A stretch of 41,559 nt of DNA, from contig DATDRM010000139.1 in assembly GCA_035291705.1 (NCBI GenBank), positions 1-41,559 of the forward strand, given 5' to 3'. The position numbers and the translations under genes were made by a program. Below are positions 16,070 to 24,611 of this stretch, piece after piece (positions within the stretch are counted from its first letter, which is position 1; the number at the start of each line of letters is the position of its first letter). The notes beneath the pieces are model-generated. The model was not told where the DNA came from and ran no database searches. It saw only the letters and a list, made by a program, of their open reading frames with translations. This DNA comes from DATDRM01 sp035291705 (lineage in GTDB: Bacteria > Chloroflexota > Anaerolineae > Anaerolineales > UBA4823).

Positions 16070-18079
16070 ATGGAGTCAGCGCGTTTCGAAAAAATCCGCC
16101 TTTCGGCATTAAAATTGATCTCGCACGAATACTTTCCGCTCGGCTTGCTGATCACGCTTTTCCTGATCGTCGGGAGTTTGATCGTGACCGATTATGGCGA
16201 GTCGTGGGACGAACAACTGCGTTACCGCTACGCAACCAATTCGCTCAGCGCTTACCTGGGGGATAGCAAGGGGTTGAGAGGTGAGAAAGGCTCCTTCTAT
16301 GTAATGGCGGCCAAGCTCGGCTCTGAGGCGATCATGCGGGTTCGTAAAGACTGGCTGCCCATCGAATCCTGGCATTTCATGCACTTCCTCTCCCTTCTGT
16401 TGGGGCTATCTTTCTTCTACATCATCTGCCTGCGATTGATGAATAAATGGACGGCTTTCAGCACCACATTGCTTTTTGGCACTCAACCTTTGATCTGGGG
16501 GCATGCATTCATCAACCCTAAAGACATCCCCTTCATGGCGTTCTTCTTGGGCAGTCTCGCCACGGGCCTGGCGATGGTCGATGCCTTAACCGGTCATTCC
16601 CTTGATGAAGGGAACAGGGGATCGGGAGCTAAACCAGGAGCTCTCTCTCTACACTCGATATTGTCGCGCGATTGGCAGGCGCTCAACAGAAAAAGGCGGG
16701 GCTTGTTCGCCTCATGGGTTGGGATTTCCGTGGTGATCCTGCTGGGATTAATCATCGTCCACGCGCCTGTCACGCAGGCAATGACCGGCCTGATCGAGCG
16801 AGCTTATTTTGCAGAACCTTCCAGCGCTCTGGGAAAATTATTCTCCAATTTGGCAGAGAATATGCACGCCGTGCCGCTGGAAAACTATGTCCAGAAAAGC
16901 TTGAAGCTTTATCCGCGCCTGGTGCTGCTTTACGCCCTCCTGACAATGGTGGTAGACCTGGCGATCGCTCTCCGCTTGTTCCCAACAGCCGCCCAGGCGA
17001 TGTGGCGGGAGCATGTAATTCCATTCGTAAAATTGGTGCTGAAGAGCCTCATAAACAAGGGTGTGTTGGGCGCCGGGATCCTTTTGGGGTTGTGCACGTC
17101 AACCCGCGTGATCGGCCCGGCCGCGGGTGCCCTGGTCGCTTATTACTTCCTGATAAAAACCGGCAGAAAGGCGATCCCGACCTTGATCGCTTATTTTACG
17201 ATCGCAGTGGTCGTTTCCTACCTCACCTGGCCCAACCTGTGGGGAGCTCCAGTGGAAAACTATATCGGCAGTATTACACAGGCCTCCGATTTCCCCTGGG
17301 ATGGCAAGGTGATGTTCGCCGGCGTCGATTACCCGGTCAGCGAGCTGCCGCGCGCTTACCTGCCAGTGTTGCTGTCGCTACAATTCACCGAAACCGCCGT
17401 GATTTTATTCCTGGCCGGCCTGGCCGTCGCCATCGCTCGCTTCATCAGGAGGGCCGTCGACCGGGAATTGGTAGCTCTGCTGGCCTTGTGGTTGATTCTC
17501 CCCATCATAGCAGGACTGGTCCTGCAGCCCACCATGTACGACAATTTCCGGCACTTCCTGTTCGTCATCCCCTCAATCTTCCTCTTCGCCGGGCTTGGAA
17601 TCCAGGCTATATTAGACAGGATAAAAAGCACCCCGGCGAGGATCGTGATCCTGGTCCTGCTGCTCCTGCCCAACCTTTATTGGGACGTCCAGCTGCACCC
17701 TTACCAATACGTGTATTACAACAGCCTGACCGGTGGGGTCAGGGGCGCCTTCCGCAACTATGAGATGGATTATTGGGCAACCTCTTACCGGGAAGCAATC
17801 AATTACTTAAACGAGAACGCGCCTGCCAACGCGCAGGTCGTCGTCTGGGGGCCTGAGCATGTCGTCAAAAGCCTGGCCCGCGCTGATCTGCTCATCGAAA
17901 AATTTGATAAAGAGAACTTCCAAGCTAAAAGCGGCTCCAGCTTTGCCATCGTCTCGTCCAGACATGATAAAGATCTGACGCTCTTTCCGGAGGCGAAACA
18001 GTTATATACTGTCGGTAGAGCTGGGGCGATCTTCGCCGTCGTCAAGCAACTTGACCTGGCCCACCCCCAAAATCCATAG
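16070..18079 (+). CDS. GT39-type membrane glycosyltransferase
   Basis: 669 residues. The catalytic-loop motif TDYGESWDEQLRYRYATNSL follows the first TM segment. A loop with GHAFINPKDIPFMAFFLGSL is typical of this GT39 subfamily. An extra region of about 100 residues (about 180-300) contains a Ser/Gly-rich stretch and further helices not seen in its neighbour. The last TM helices are followed by an external domain (YREAINYLNENAPANAQVVV ... YTVGRAGAIFAVV). Its last 78 bp overlap the 3' end of the convergent minus-strand gene. Substrate unknown. Confidence 0.83.
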   Translation: MESARFEKIRLSALKLISHEYFPLGLLITLFLIVGSLIVTDYGESWDEQLRYRYATNSLSAYLGDSKGLRGEKGSFYVMAAKLGSEAIMRVRKDWLPIESWHFMHFLSLLLGLSFFYIICLRLMNKWTAFSTTLLFGTQPLIWGHAFINPKDIPFMAFFLGSLATGLAMVDALTGHSLDEGNRGSGAKPGALSLHSILSRDWQALNRKRRGLFASWVGISVVILLGLIIVHAPVTQAMTGLIERAYFAEPSSALGKLFSNLAENMHAVPLENYVQKSLKLYPRLVLLYALLTMVVDLAIALRLFPTAAQAMWREHVIPFVKLVLKSLINKGVLGAGILLGLCTSTRVIGPAAGALVAYYFLIKTGRKAIPTLIAYFTIAVVVSYLTWPNLWGAPVENYIGSITQASDFPWDGKVMFAGVDYPVSELPRAYLPVLLSLQFTETAVILFLAGLAVAIARFIRRAVDRELVALLALWLILPIIAGLVLQPTMYDNFRHFLFVIPSIFLFAGLGIQAILDRIKSTPARIVILVLLLLPNLYWDVQLHPYQYVYYNSLTGGVRGAFRNYEMDYWATSYREAINYLNENAPANAQVVVWGPEHVVKSLARADLLIEKFDKENFQAKSGSSFAIVSSRHDKDLTLFPEAKQLYTVGRAGAIFAVVKQLDLAHPQNP

Positions 18080-19999
18080 CAGAATAACTCCGGGTAGCAT
18101 CATCCTGTCCAGTCCCGAATTAACCCACCAGCTGATATCATGCACGCTGTCATATGAGGCCAGGTAGTACATCCCCAGGATTGCCAGGATGTACAATAAG
18201 CCGCAGATCAGGATCGGGGATATCGTCCCCCGCCATCTGCCAGGCCTGACTAGGGCGAGCGCCCAGGCCAGGAGCATCCCAATGCCCAACACACCCCAAA
18301 CCTGGGCGCTGAACAAATCAGTGAACAGGGAACGCAGGATATACACGGCTTCTACCGGATGAAAATCCCCCGCCAGATTGCGCTGGATGGCTTCCATTGC
18401 CAGCCCAGACTTTGCCGCCTGGTCTGAGTAGGCCATGGCCTTGACCAACCACCAGAAAACCCAATAGCCGCACAAAGGTGCAACTAGCAGCGCCGCCTGG
18501 CGCCAAGGCTTGCCCTGAGCCTTGTCCTGAGCAGAGCGAAGGAGCTGGCTAAGGGGCAGCACTCCCGGTCGTTTGAAGTAAGCCAGCCCAAGCAGTAAGA
18601 GCGCCCCCAGCCAGGCCAGCACGAGTCCTTCAGGCCTGGTCCAGGCAGCCGCGGCAAAGAACACCCCGCTCAGAAAGATTCGCCCCTCTGCCTGCCGGGA
18701 GGCAAGGGCTGCTATCACCCCGGGGAATAATATCACCGCCGTGACCAGGTAATAAGCCATCGGCAGGTTAGCAAAGCCAATCGTGGCGTGCCGAAAGAGG
18801 ATCGGCGTGCTGGCCAGCAGCAGGGTGGCTAACCCGGCAATGGGGCGGTTTACCTTGATTTGGACCAGGAACCCATAGACAAGGAACAACAAAGCCAGGT
18901 AATAACCGCTGAAGATGACTTTTGAGGCGGGGAGCGTTTCTTGAAACAAGCTGCGAAAAGCAGCAATGAGCACAGGAACCAGCAGCGGATAGGGCAATGT
19001 GTTGGTGCCCCAGGAGGTAACCGTGGATATATCTCCGGTCAGGGCAATCCCGTAACCCTTCACACCCCAGATTTGGATCTCATCGGCCGTATGGTAACCC
19101 TGGCCAACCGAAAGCAGTACAGCTGCTCCCCCCAGGATCAGGAAGGCGATCTGCCACAGATCGATGCGCCGCCCTGGCGGGACAGGCAAACCTGGCGATG
19201 CATTAGCCGCGCGGCGCAAACCCCTGGATACGCGAGCTGCCCACAGAGAAGCAACGCAGAAAAGGATCGTGATCCCTAAAACAAGCCTGCTATTAATCGT
19301 CATGCCGGCTAACCCCGCCAACCCTATCCCCATCGAAAGCGCAAACAACGCCAGGCCATAGCCCAGGGCAAGCCGGGTGGGGATATCCACATCCGGAACG
19401 AGGCGTCCTGAAAACAAAAAACCACCCACCACCAGCATGGTCAGCCAGGCCGCGGGCCAGGCAGCCGCCTGGAAGACCTCGAACAAGCTCTGGAAGCCTG
19501 GCTGAAAAGATACATATCCAGGGGAAGGCGGGTGATCCGGAAGCAGGAGGCCCCATTCGCTGTCAAACATACGTACATTCCTGGATGGCGTGGAATACCC
19601 ATCTCCTGGGAAGTCGCCGACGACCAGGAAATAGGTGTTCTCGCGGGAGATGGTTTGCAGACAGGCGGCGTCTGTACAGTTGAGCACCTGGCGTGGGGCA
19701 AGGAAGAACTGCATGTAAGGGGTGATGCTCAAGACCTTTAACCCGCCTCCCTCCGGGGGCAGGACGACGCGCGCGTTTGTGGGAATGTTGTCGTTTAAGA
19801 ACTGGACATAGTTGGCGAAGCGCTGGTTCTGGCCAAAGTTGGCGCTGCGCCATAATCCCGTCTGCCCGATGGCCCCCCGCACGCGCAGCATATTTTGCCC
19901 GACGTTCCCTAATAAACGCCACCCCTGGAAAAAGAGGCCGGCGAGCAACACAACGGATAACAGCCAGGTCTTTGCTTTGAACGAAAACATCGCTTTCAT
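18002..19999 (-). CDS. Large GT39-like membrane protein with N-terminal external domain
   Basis: 665 residues. A first TM (about 10-28) is followed by an external domain of about 150 residues, beginning FANYVQFLNDNIPTNARVVL. That segment resembles the C-terminal external domain of the neighbouring GT39 protein (INYLNENAPANAQVVV), so the domain order looks permuted. Several TM segments follow, then YHTADEIQIWGVKGYGIALT near residue 300, the acidic loop of GT-C enzymes, and about eight further TM segments. The stretch SQLLRSAQDKAQGKPWRQ (near 470) is encoded by a dispersed repeat sequence (see 18511-18541). Glycosyltransferase function is inferred from the fold only. Confidence 0.7.
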   Translation of the reverse strand: MKAMFSFKAKTWLLSVVLLAGLFFQGWRLLGNVGQNMLRVRGAIGQTGLWRSANFGQNQRFANYVQFLNDNIPTNARVVLPPEGGGLKVLSITPYMQFFLAPRQVLNCTDAACLQTISRENTYFLVVGDFPGDGYSTPSRNVRMFDSEWGLLLPDHPPSPGYVSFQPGFQSLFEVFQAAAWPAAWLTMLVVGGFLFSGRLVPDVDIPTRLALGYGLALFALSMGIGLAGLAGMTINSRLVLGITILFCVASLWAARVSRGLRRAANASPGLPVPPGRRIDLWQIAFLILGGAAVLLSVGQGYHTADEIQIWGVKGYGIALTGDISTVTSWGTNTLPYPLLVPVLIAAFRSLFQETLPASKVIFSGYYLALLFLVYGFLVQIKVNRPIAGLATLLLASTPILFRHATIGFANLPMAYYLVTAVILFPGVIAALASRQAEGRIFLSGVFFAAAAWTRPEGLVLAWLGALLLLGLAYFKRPGVLPLSQLLRSAQDKAQGKPWRQAALLVAPLCGYWVFWWLVKAMAYSDQAAKSGLAMEAIQRNLAGDFHPVEAVYILRSLFTDLFSAQVWGVLGIGMLLAWALALVRPGRWRGTISPILICGLLYILAILGMYYLASYDSVHDISWWVNSGLDRMMLPGVILLWILGVGQVKLLDDGEDRPSSTDSI
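18511..18541. repeat. Dispersed repeat inside the coding sequence
   Basis: AGCCTTGTCCT (18518-18528) and CTGAGCAGAGCGAAG (18527-18541) match blocks of the intergenic repeat at 40679-40812 (the latter 14 of 15 bases, the former exactly but in the opposite orientation). Here the repeat is translated as RSAQDKAQGKPW. Confidence 0.6.
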
Positions 20000-20045
20000 T
20001 GCACCCTGAAAGCGATTCTATCATGTTGGTTGACAGGATTTTCGG

Positions 20046-20051
20046 TATACT
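20046..20051 (+). promoter_or_regulatory. -10 box of lipB, possible leaderless start
   Basis: TATACT ends 7 nt before the ATG at 20059, with no Shine-Dalgarno sequence between. A TTGACA at 20030-20035 is too close (10 bp) to be its -35. Confidence 0.35.
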
Positions 20052-20058
20052 ATGCCTG

Positions 20059-20826
20059 ATGCATCCGGTTTGCGCTGTACACTGGTTGGGGCTGGTGCCC
20101 TACGCGGAAGCCTGGCAGCTGCAGGAGCAGCTGGCCGGCGAGATCGCCGCGGGGAAGAAACCGCCGACCCTGTTGTTGCTGGAACACCCCCACACCTTCA
20201 CCTTCGGACGGCGCGGGCGGATCGAAAACCTATTGTGGGACGAAGCAGAACTTGCCCGGCAGGGAGCCAGCGTGCACTGGGTCGATCGCGGCGGTGACGT
20301 GACCTACCACGGGCCCGGGCAGCTGGTCGGCTACCCGCTGTTGCCGCTCGGCTCCGCCAACTTGCGGATTGATATCAAGCAAGACTCTGCCCGTTTACCC
20401 CAGGCCGATTATGTGGGATACGTCCGCAAGCTGGAGACGATGTTGATCGCCGCCCTGGCGCGCCTGGGGGTAGCCAGCGGGCAGGTTCCTGGTCTGACCG
20501 GAGTATGGCTCCAGCCGCACGTCCCTTCAAACTGCCCGAACTGCCCTACCGAGCTCAAGCGTCTTCCAGCCAAGGTCGCCGCTATAGGAGTCAAGGTGGA
20601 CGCGCGCGGGGTTTCCCGGCATGGCTTTGCCTTGAACGTCAACCCAGATATGTCCTACTGGGAGGGGATCATCGGTTGCGGGCTGGCCGACTACCCGGTT
20701 GCCAGCCTGGCCGATTTGCTCCATCCAGTCCCCACCATGGAACAGGTGATCCAGGCGGTGTTGGTCGCCTTTGGGGAGGTGTTCGAATTCGAGATGCTGG
20801 CCGAAATGGATCGCAATTCAGTTTGA
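20059..20826 (+). CDS. lipB: Octanoyl-[acyl-carrier-protein]:protein N-octanoyltransferase
   Basis: 255 residues from the ATG at 20059, chosen because homologues begin close to VHWLGLVPYAEAWQLQEQLA and the longer reading adds 20 unrelated residues. LipB moves the octanoyl chain from ACP to the lipoyl domains of 2-oxoacid dehydrogenases and GcvH. The signature is LEHPHTFTFGRRG, then DRGGDVTYHGPGQLVGYPLL, GLTGVWL, AKVAAIGVKV (catalytic Lys), SRHGFALNVNPDM and IIGCGLADYPVASL (catalytic Cys). An insert PHVPSNCPNCPTELKRLP between TGVW and AKVAAIG adds a CxxC not usual in LipB. LipA is not in the window. Confidence 0.93.
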   Translation: MHPVCAVHWLGLVPYAEAWQLQEQLAGEIAAGKKPPTLLLLEHPHTFTFGRRGRIENLLWDEAELARQGASVHWVDRGGDVTYHGPGQLVGYPLLPLGSANLRIDIKQDSARLPQADYVGYVRKLETMLIAALARLGVASGQVPGLTGVWLQPHVPSNCPNCPTELKRLPAKVAAIGVKVDARGVSRHGFALNVNPDMSYWEGIIGCGLADYPVASLADLLHPVPTMEQVIQAVLVAFGEVFEFEMLAEMDRNSV

Positions 20827-20851
20827 CACATGGTAAAAAAAACAGTACACT
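20823..20851 (+). promoter_or_regulatory. Promoter of the FHA gene
   Basis: TTGACA (20823-20828), a 17-bp spacer and TACACT (20846-20851). The -35 overlaps the lipB stop codon. Confidence 0.55.
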
Positions 20852-20901
20852 TATACCAGCCCAAATTTTCTTCATCTGGGGAACAAATCTAGGAGGATGA
20901 A

Positions 20902-21630
20902 ATGGCTTACCAGTCCTATCAACTTGTCATGAAAACCGGCCCGGCTCCTGGCAAGACGTTTGCCATAGAAAAGAGCGAACTTTTTTTCGGTCGAGACGTC
21001 GCCAACGAGGTCTTTATCAATGACGCGGAAGTCTCTCGCCGGCATGCCCGGCTGACTGTGCAAGCTAGCGGCTACATTCTGGAAGACCTGGGGTCTACCA
21101 ACGGCACTTTTGTCAACGGGCAACGCCTGACCGGGCCGCGCGTCCTGCGCCTCGGCGATATGATCATGCTGGGCGAGAACGTCAGCCTGGTTTTCGAAAT
21201 GGCCTCCTATGATCCAAACGCCACCATGGTCAGCGCCCCCGGCACAGTAGTCGCCCCACAACCCCCGCCAGTTGTAGCGCCGCCGCCCATGCCAGCTTAT
21301 GTGCCGCCAGCCCCGCCGCCCCCCGCGCCAGCTTATGTGCCGCCAACCCCGCCGCCCCCCACGCCAGCTTACGTACCACCGCCCGCCCCACCTCCCCTGG
21401 AGCCTGCATACGCTGGGCGGGTTCCAGCCAGCCCACTAGAGCCGATCATTCCGGAGGAGCAGAGGCCCCGCAGGACATGGTTATGGGTCAGTTGCGGCTG
21501 TTTGGTTGTATTGCTCTGCTTGCTTGTCGCAGGGGGATACGCTTTTGACTCTTTAAATTTATATTGCACGCCAACTTTTAAAAGCATTACAGTCCTGGTA
21601 GGCGGACCCTTTGGCATCACCTGCCCGTAA
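20902..21630 (+). CDS. FHA-domain protein with Pro-rich repeats and a C-terminal membrane anchor
   Basis: 242 residues, with AGGAGG before the ATG. The FHA domain (about 1-95) binds phosphothreonine peptides and has the conserved FFGRDVANEVFINDAEVSRR HARL strand pair with GR, SRRH, and GSTNGTFVNGQRL. A Pro-rich stretch (about 115-170) contains three 36-bp DNA repeats that encode PAYVPPAPPPPA-like units. A cytoplasmic basic RPRRTW precedes a TM helix (about 192-214, LWVSCGCLVVLLCLLVAGGY). The tail is short. It is probably part of a Ser/Thr-kinase signalling pathway, but no kinase is in the window. It is followed by a bidirectional terminator. Confidence 0.9.
   Translation: MAYQSYQLVMKTGPAPGKTFAIEKSELFFGRDVANEVFINDAEVSRRHARLTVQASGYILEDLGSTNGTFVNGQRLTGPRVLRLGDMIMLGENVSLVFEMASYDPNATMVSAPGTVVAPQPPPVVAPPPMPAYVPPAPPPPAPAYVPPTPPPPTPAYVPPPAPPPLEPAYAGRVPASPLEPIIPEEQRPRRTWLWVSCGCLVVLLCLLVAGGYAFDSLNLYCTPTFKSITVLVGGPFGITCP
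21291..21380 (+). repeat. Three tandem 36-bp repeats in the FHA gene
   Basis: Units begin GCCAGCTTATGTGCCGCCA at 21291 and 21327; a more diverged third unit begins at 21363 and is partial. Each full unit encodes 12 residues (PAYVPP[AT]PPPP[AT]). Variable copy number between strains would be expected. Confidence 0.75.
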
Positions 21631-21656
21631 GTCCCAAACCAACCTTTATCACATAC

Positions 21657-21691
21657 AATTCGCCTGGTCTACCCAGGCGAATTTCTTTATT
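21657..21691. terminator. Bidirectional terminator between convergent genes
   Basis: AATTCGCCTGG (21657-21667) pairs perfectly with CCAGGCGAATT (21673-21683) around a 5-nt loop. The plus side continues TCTTTATT. It lies between the FHA gene and the minus-strand metalloprotease lipoprotein. Confidence 0.85.
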
Positions 21692-21720
21692 ATATGCTGG
21701 TAAGTTTCCAGACAGCCCTC

Positions 21721-23229
21721 CTATTGGGTCAACCATTCTAACTCATCAAGGGCGATATTAATCTGGGCCAGCGTCTTCTCTGCTTCAACATAATTGCCAG
21801 CACGCAAATCCCTATCAGCCTCTACCAGCATGGCCTCCAGAGAAATGTTTTCAGGGTCTTCAGGATGGCGCAGGTAATCCGCCACGATCCCCCGCTGGCG
21901 CATTTGCTCTGCCCCTGGCAACCAGGCTGTCAGGAAATATGCGGAAGGGTCCAGCAATTGTTGGTAGCGCCGCACGGTATCATAATAATAGACTGACAGG
22001 CGGATGTCATCGTACATGTCCGGGTTAATCTGCTGGCGGCGGAGTCTTGCCAGAAAGCGCGCTTCCAGCTGGGCCAGCGTCAGGCCAAAGTGGGCTTGCA
22101 GGGCAGTATCGAGCGCTTGCGATTGTTTCCCGCTGGAATGGGGATGAATGTCCCGGTAAAACATATCGAAAGCCTTCCATCCAAAAGCATTCACCATGTA
22201 ATTCACCAGGGCACCCCCTTCCAGGTAGCCGATCTCGTGCTGGGAAGTATAAAACGCGTCGGCGAGTGGCGCCAAAGGCAGGTACCATCCCAGATCCACC
22301 AGGGCTGCGGCTCGCGGTAGCAGCGGTTCTCTCTTGAAGTGGCCCCCCGACAGGTAGACCGCCAGGCCCTCCACCAATAACGCTGGGCGCAGGTCGCCCG
22401 CCAGGCGACTATCCAACAGGTGGATCATCTCGTGGTGCAAGACCTGAGAAAAATCGTTGCCGGCATAGTTTTGATCCAGATAAGATATGTAGATCTCGCT
22501 GGCAGCGAACCCCCCATGCCCCAGGACGCGCGGCAAAACCGTGATTGGGATCGGATCGCTAAATTCAATTCCCATGCTCTCCACAGCGTCGCGCGCCTCT
22601 TCATCAGCGCTCGCCAACAAGGATGGCAGATCAAAGGCTGCTTCAGTACCGGTAATATAGTGCAGCTGGCAACATTCATTCTCCGCGGTTTCCCACTTCG
22701 CCCCGGGTTCAGGGGGAGGCAGATCATCCCTCGGGAAAAGCCTGACCGTTTCAGTCCAGGAGAGACCATCTGGCAGGATCGAGATATTGAGGAGATATTT
22801 GCCAGCAGCTAATCCCCGTGTGTCCCACACCCAGGTCAGGGTGGCTTGCAAGCGTCCGCCAATCCCATAAGGGCCAAAATCAGCCGTTCCCAGGTCGATT
22901 GGAGCGGAGTTGTTCACCTGAACCTGCACTTGTGCCTCATCCATATCCGCTTCATTTGGCGCGATGATTTCTAGGCTTATCAAGTCACCTGTATAAATTG
23001 GGCCATCGGGGTGAAAGTGGACTTTGAACGAGCCCTTTGGTTGCGTTGTAGTCGGCGTTATGTGCGGTGGAGAACTTGTTGGAACTGGCGTTGATAAAGG
23101 CGTCGCACTAGGAATCTCCAGGGTATTCGTGGGAGAAGTCGCCTGGGAAGCTAGAAGAGCCTCAGGAAAGGTCGAAATAGCCTGGCAGGCCAGAAGAAAA
23201 ATAGATATAAATATAAGCAGGCGGCGCAT
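21721..23229 (-). CDS. HExxH metalloprotease-like lipoprotein (peptidase MA-like)
   Basis: About 502 residues from the ATG at 23229, which gives a lipoprotein signal MRRLLIFISIFLLACQAIST (lipobox LLAC); a longer N-terminus would precede the signal. A Thr/Pro-rich linker follows, then a beta-rich domain (VHFHPDGPIYTGDLISLEII, about 75-180). The catalytic domain has LHHEMIHLLDSRLAGDLRPA with HExxH, then LLVEGLAVYLSGGHF, where the Glu is a plausible third zinc ligand, as in gluzincins of the peptidase MA group. It is probably an extracellular membrane-anchored peptidase; the substrate is unknown. It is divergent from the aminotransferase gene. Confidence 0.82.
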   Translation of the reverse strand: MRRLLIFISIFLLACQAISTFPEALLASQATSPTNTLEIPSATPLSTPVPTSSPPHITPTTTQPKGSFKVHFHPDGPIYTGDLISLEIIAPNEADMDEAQVQVQVNNSAPIDLGTADFGPYGIGGRLQATLTWVWDTRGLAAGKYLLNISILPDGLSWTETVRLFPRDDLPPPEPGAKWETAENECCQLHYITGTEAAFDLPSLLASADEEARDAVESMGIEFSDPIPITVLPRVLGHGGFAASEIYISYLDQNYAGNDFSQVLHHEMIHLLDSRLAGDLRPALLVEGLAVYLSGGHFKREPLLPRAAALVDLGWYLPLAPLADAFYTSQHEIGYLEGGALVNYMVNAFGWKAFDMFYRDIHPHSSGKQSQALDTALQAHFGLTLAQLEARFLARLRRQQINPDMYDDIRLSVYYYDTVRRYQQLLDPSAYFLTAWLPGAEQMRQRGIVADYLRHPEDPENISLEAMLVEADRDLRAGNYVEAEKTLAQINIALDELEWLTQ

Positions 23230-23387
23230 GGAAACAATTATAGCAGTCTCTATTGTTGCCATCGCCGGTATAGCCTCCCGCTGATACAATTGGATCGATC
23301 GCCTGGCATCATCAGCTGATGGATTGACTCGTTAATTTGCCTACTCGCCGATTCGCTGAATCTATAGCTCACATTCAGGAGGTCCTT

Positions 23388-24452
23388 ATGTCCCCTATGT
23401 TCGTACCCGGTCCGGTGGATGTCGATCCGGATGTGCTGGCAGCTCAAACCAAGGCAATGCTCCCCCACCGCAGCAAGGAATTTGAGGCGATCTACCGCCA
23501 GACATGGGAAAAAGCGAGGCAATTGTTCGACACCCAATTTAGAGTATTTGTAGTTACCAGCTCAGGGACAGGGTTACAAGAAGCTGTTGTGCGGAATCTC
23601 GCCAAAAAGGACGTATTGAGCTGTGTGAATGGGGCTTTCAGTAAGCGCTGGTTTGAGGTCGCTCTGGCAAATGGAAAACAAGCAGATATCCTCGAGACAG
23701 ACTGGGATCGACCGATCACACCAGAAATGGTTGCCGAAGCGCTCCACAAGAAAAGGTATGAGGTCGTGACGATCGTCCATAACGAAACCTCAACCGGTTT
23801 ACAGAACCCGGTCGAAGAAATCGCTGCGGCTGTCCGCTCAGCCAGTCCAGAGACCTTGATCTGCGTCGACGCTGTATCTTCATTGGGTGGTGTGAAGATA
23901 AAGATGGATGCCTGGGGGTTAGATGTATTGTTCACTTCATCGCAAAAATGCCTGGCGTTGCCACCCGGATTGGCGCTTGCGGCGATTTCTGATAGAGCGC
24001 TGGTCAATGCAGAGCGGGTGCCCGAACGGGGTTGGTACTTTGATTTTCTTCGATTAGAAAAGCATCTCCACAAAGATTCCACCCCAGCTACACCCGCCCT
24101 GTCTTTAATCTATGCCTTGGATTACCAATTGGATCGTATCCTTGAAGAAGGTTTAGAAAACCGTTATACCCGGCACAGGGCAATGGCTAAGCGCGTCCAG
24201 AGTTGGGCGATCGGACGAAGCTTGGAGATATTCGCACCAGCGGGCTTTCGCTCACAAACGGTAACGACGATAAAGAATACCCGCAATATCGATGTCCAGG
24301 TCTTAAACACCCATCTGTTGGAACGGGGCATGCGGATTGCTAATGGATATGGTCCCCTAAAAGGCATTACTTTCCGAATAGCTCATATGGGAGATCTGCA
24401 ATTATCCGATATCGAAGCGCTATTGGTGGCCATCGATGAGGTTCTTAGGTAG
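23388..24452 (+). CDS. Class V PLP aminotransferase (alanine-glyoxylate/serine-pyruvate type)
   Basis: 354 residues from the ATG at 23388, which follows AGGAGG (23377-23382). The fold-type I signature is clear: N-terminal MFVPGPVDVDPDVLAAQ and MLPHRSKEFEAIYRQTWEKA (the GPxxV and HR.xEF motifs), TSSGTGLQEAVVRN (PLP phosphate loop), VTIVHNETSTGLQNP, CVDAVSSLGGVKIKM (PLP ring Asp) and SSQKCLALPPGLA with the Schiff-base Lys. This group includes serine-glyoxylate, alanine-glyoxylate and phosphoserine-like aminotransferases; the exact substrate is not readable. No partner gene is adjacent; the downstream gene has its own promoter. Confidence 0.9.
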   Translation: MSPMFVPGPVDVDPDVLAAQTKAMLPHRSKEFEAIYRQTWEKARQLFDTQFRVFVVTSSGTGLQEAVVRNLAKKDVLSCVNGAFSKRWFEVALANGKQADILETDWDRPITPEMVAEALHKKRYEVVTIVHNETSTGLQNPVEEIAAAVRSASPETLICVDAVSSLGGVKIKMDAWGLDVLFTSSQKCLALPPGLALAAISDRALVNAERVPERGWYFDFLRLEKHLHKDSTPATPALSLIYALDYQLDRILEEGLENRYTRHRAMAKRVQSWAIGRSLEIFAPAGFRSQTVTTIKNTRNIDVQVLNTHLLERGMRIANGYGPLKGITFRIAHMGDLQLSDIEALLVAIDEVLR

Positions 24453-24488
24453 GTCCTGATTTTTTCTACAAGATTTCTTAAATCACCC

Positions 24489-24517
24489 TTGACACAGAAC
24501 AGATGTTCGGTTAATAT
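24489..24517 (+). promoter_or_regulatory. Promoter with embedded SOS-type box
   Basis: TTGACA (24489-24494), a 17-bp spacer and TAATAT (24512-24517). The spacer contains GAACAGATGTTC, so binding there would block RNA polymerase. Confidence 0.65.
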
Positions 24518-24532
24518 ATCGAACATCTGTTC
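24497..24532. promoter_or_regulatory. Two GAAC-N4-GTTC boxes (LexA/SOS-box type) in a long palindrome
   Basis: Box 1 GAACAGATGTTC at 24497-24508 and box 2 GAACATCTGTTC at 24521-24532, centres 24 bp apart. Both match the GAAC-N4-GTTC consensus of Gram-positive LexA sites. Together they form a perfect palindrome with 18-bp arms (24492-24509 and 24520-24537) around a 10-nt centre that contains the -10. LexA binding is inferred; lexA is not in the window. Confidence 0.7.
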
Positions 24533-24611
24533 TGTGTATTGTGGAAAAGATTAGAGCACTAATATGTTGCCGATCCGACATCGGTGCGATTTAGTTCTAA
24601 GGGAGGCTCAT

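Noticed and set aside
20030..20051. TTGACA near lipB as a -35
   Set aside because: It is only 10 bp from TATACT, too close for a sigma-70 promoter.
24492..24537. Reading the large palindrome as a terminator of the aminotransferase gene
   Set aside because: There is no U-tract on either side, the two GAAC-N4-GTTC boxes fit the LexA consensus, and a -35/-10 pair with 17-bp spacing is built into it.
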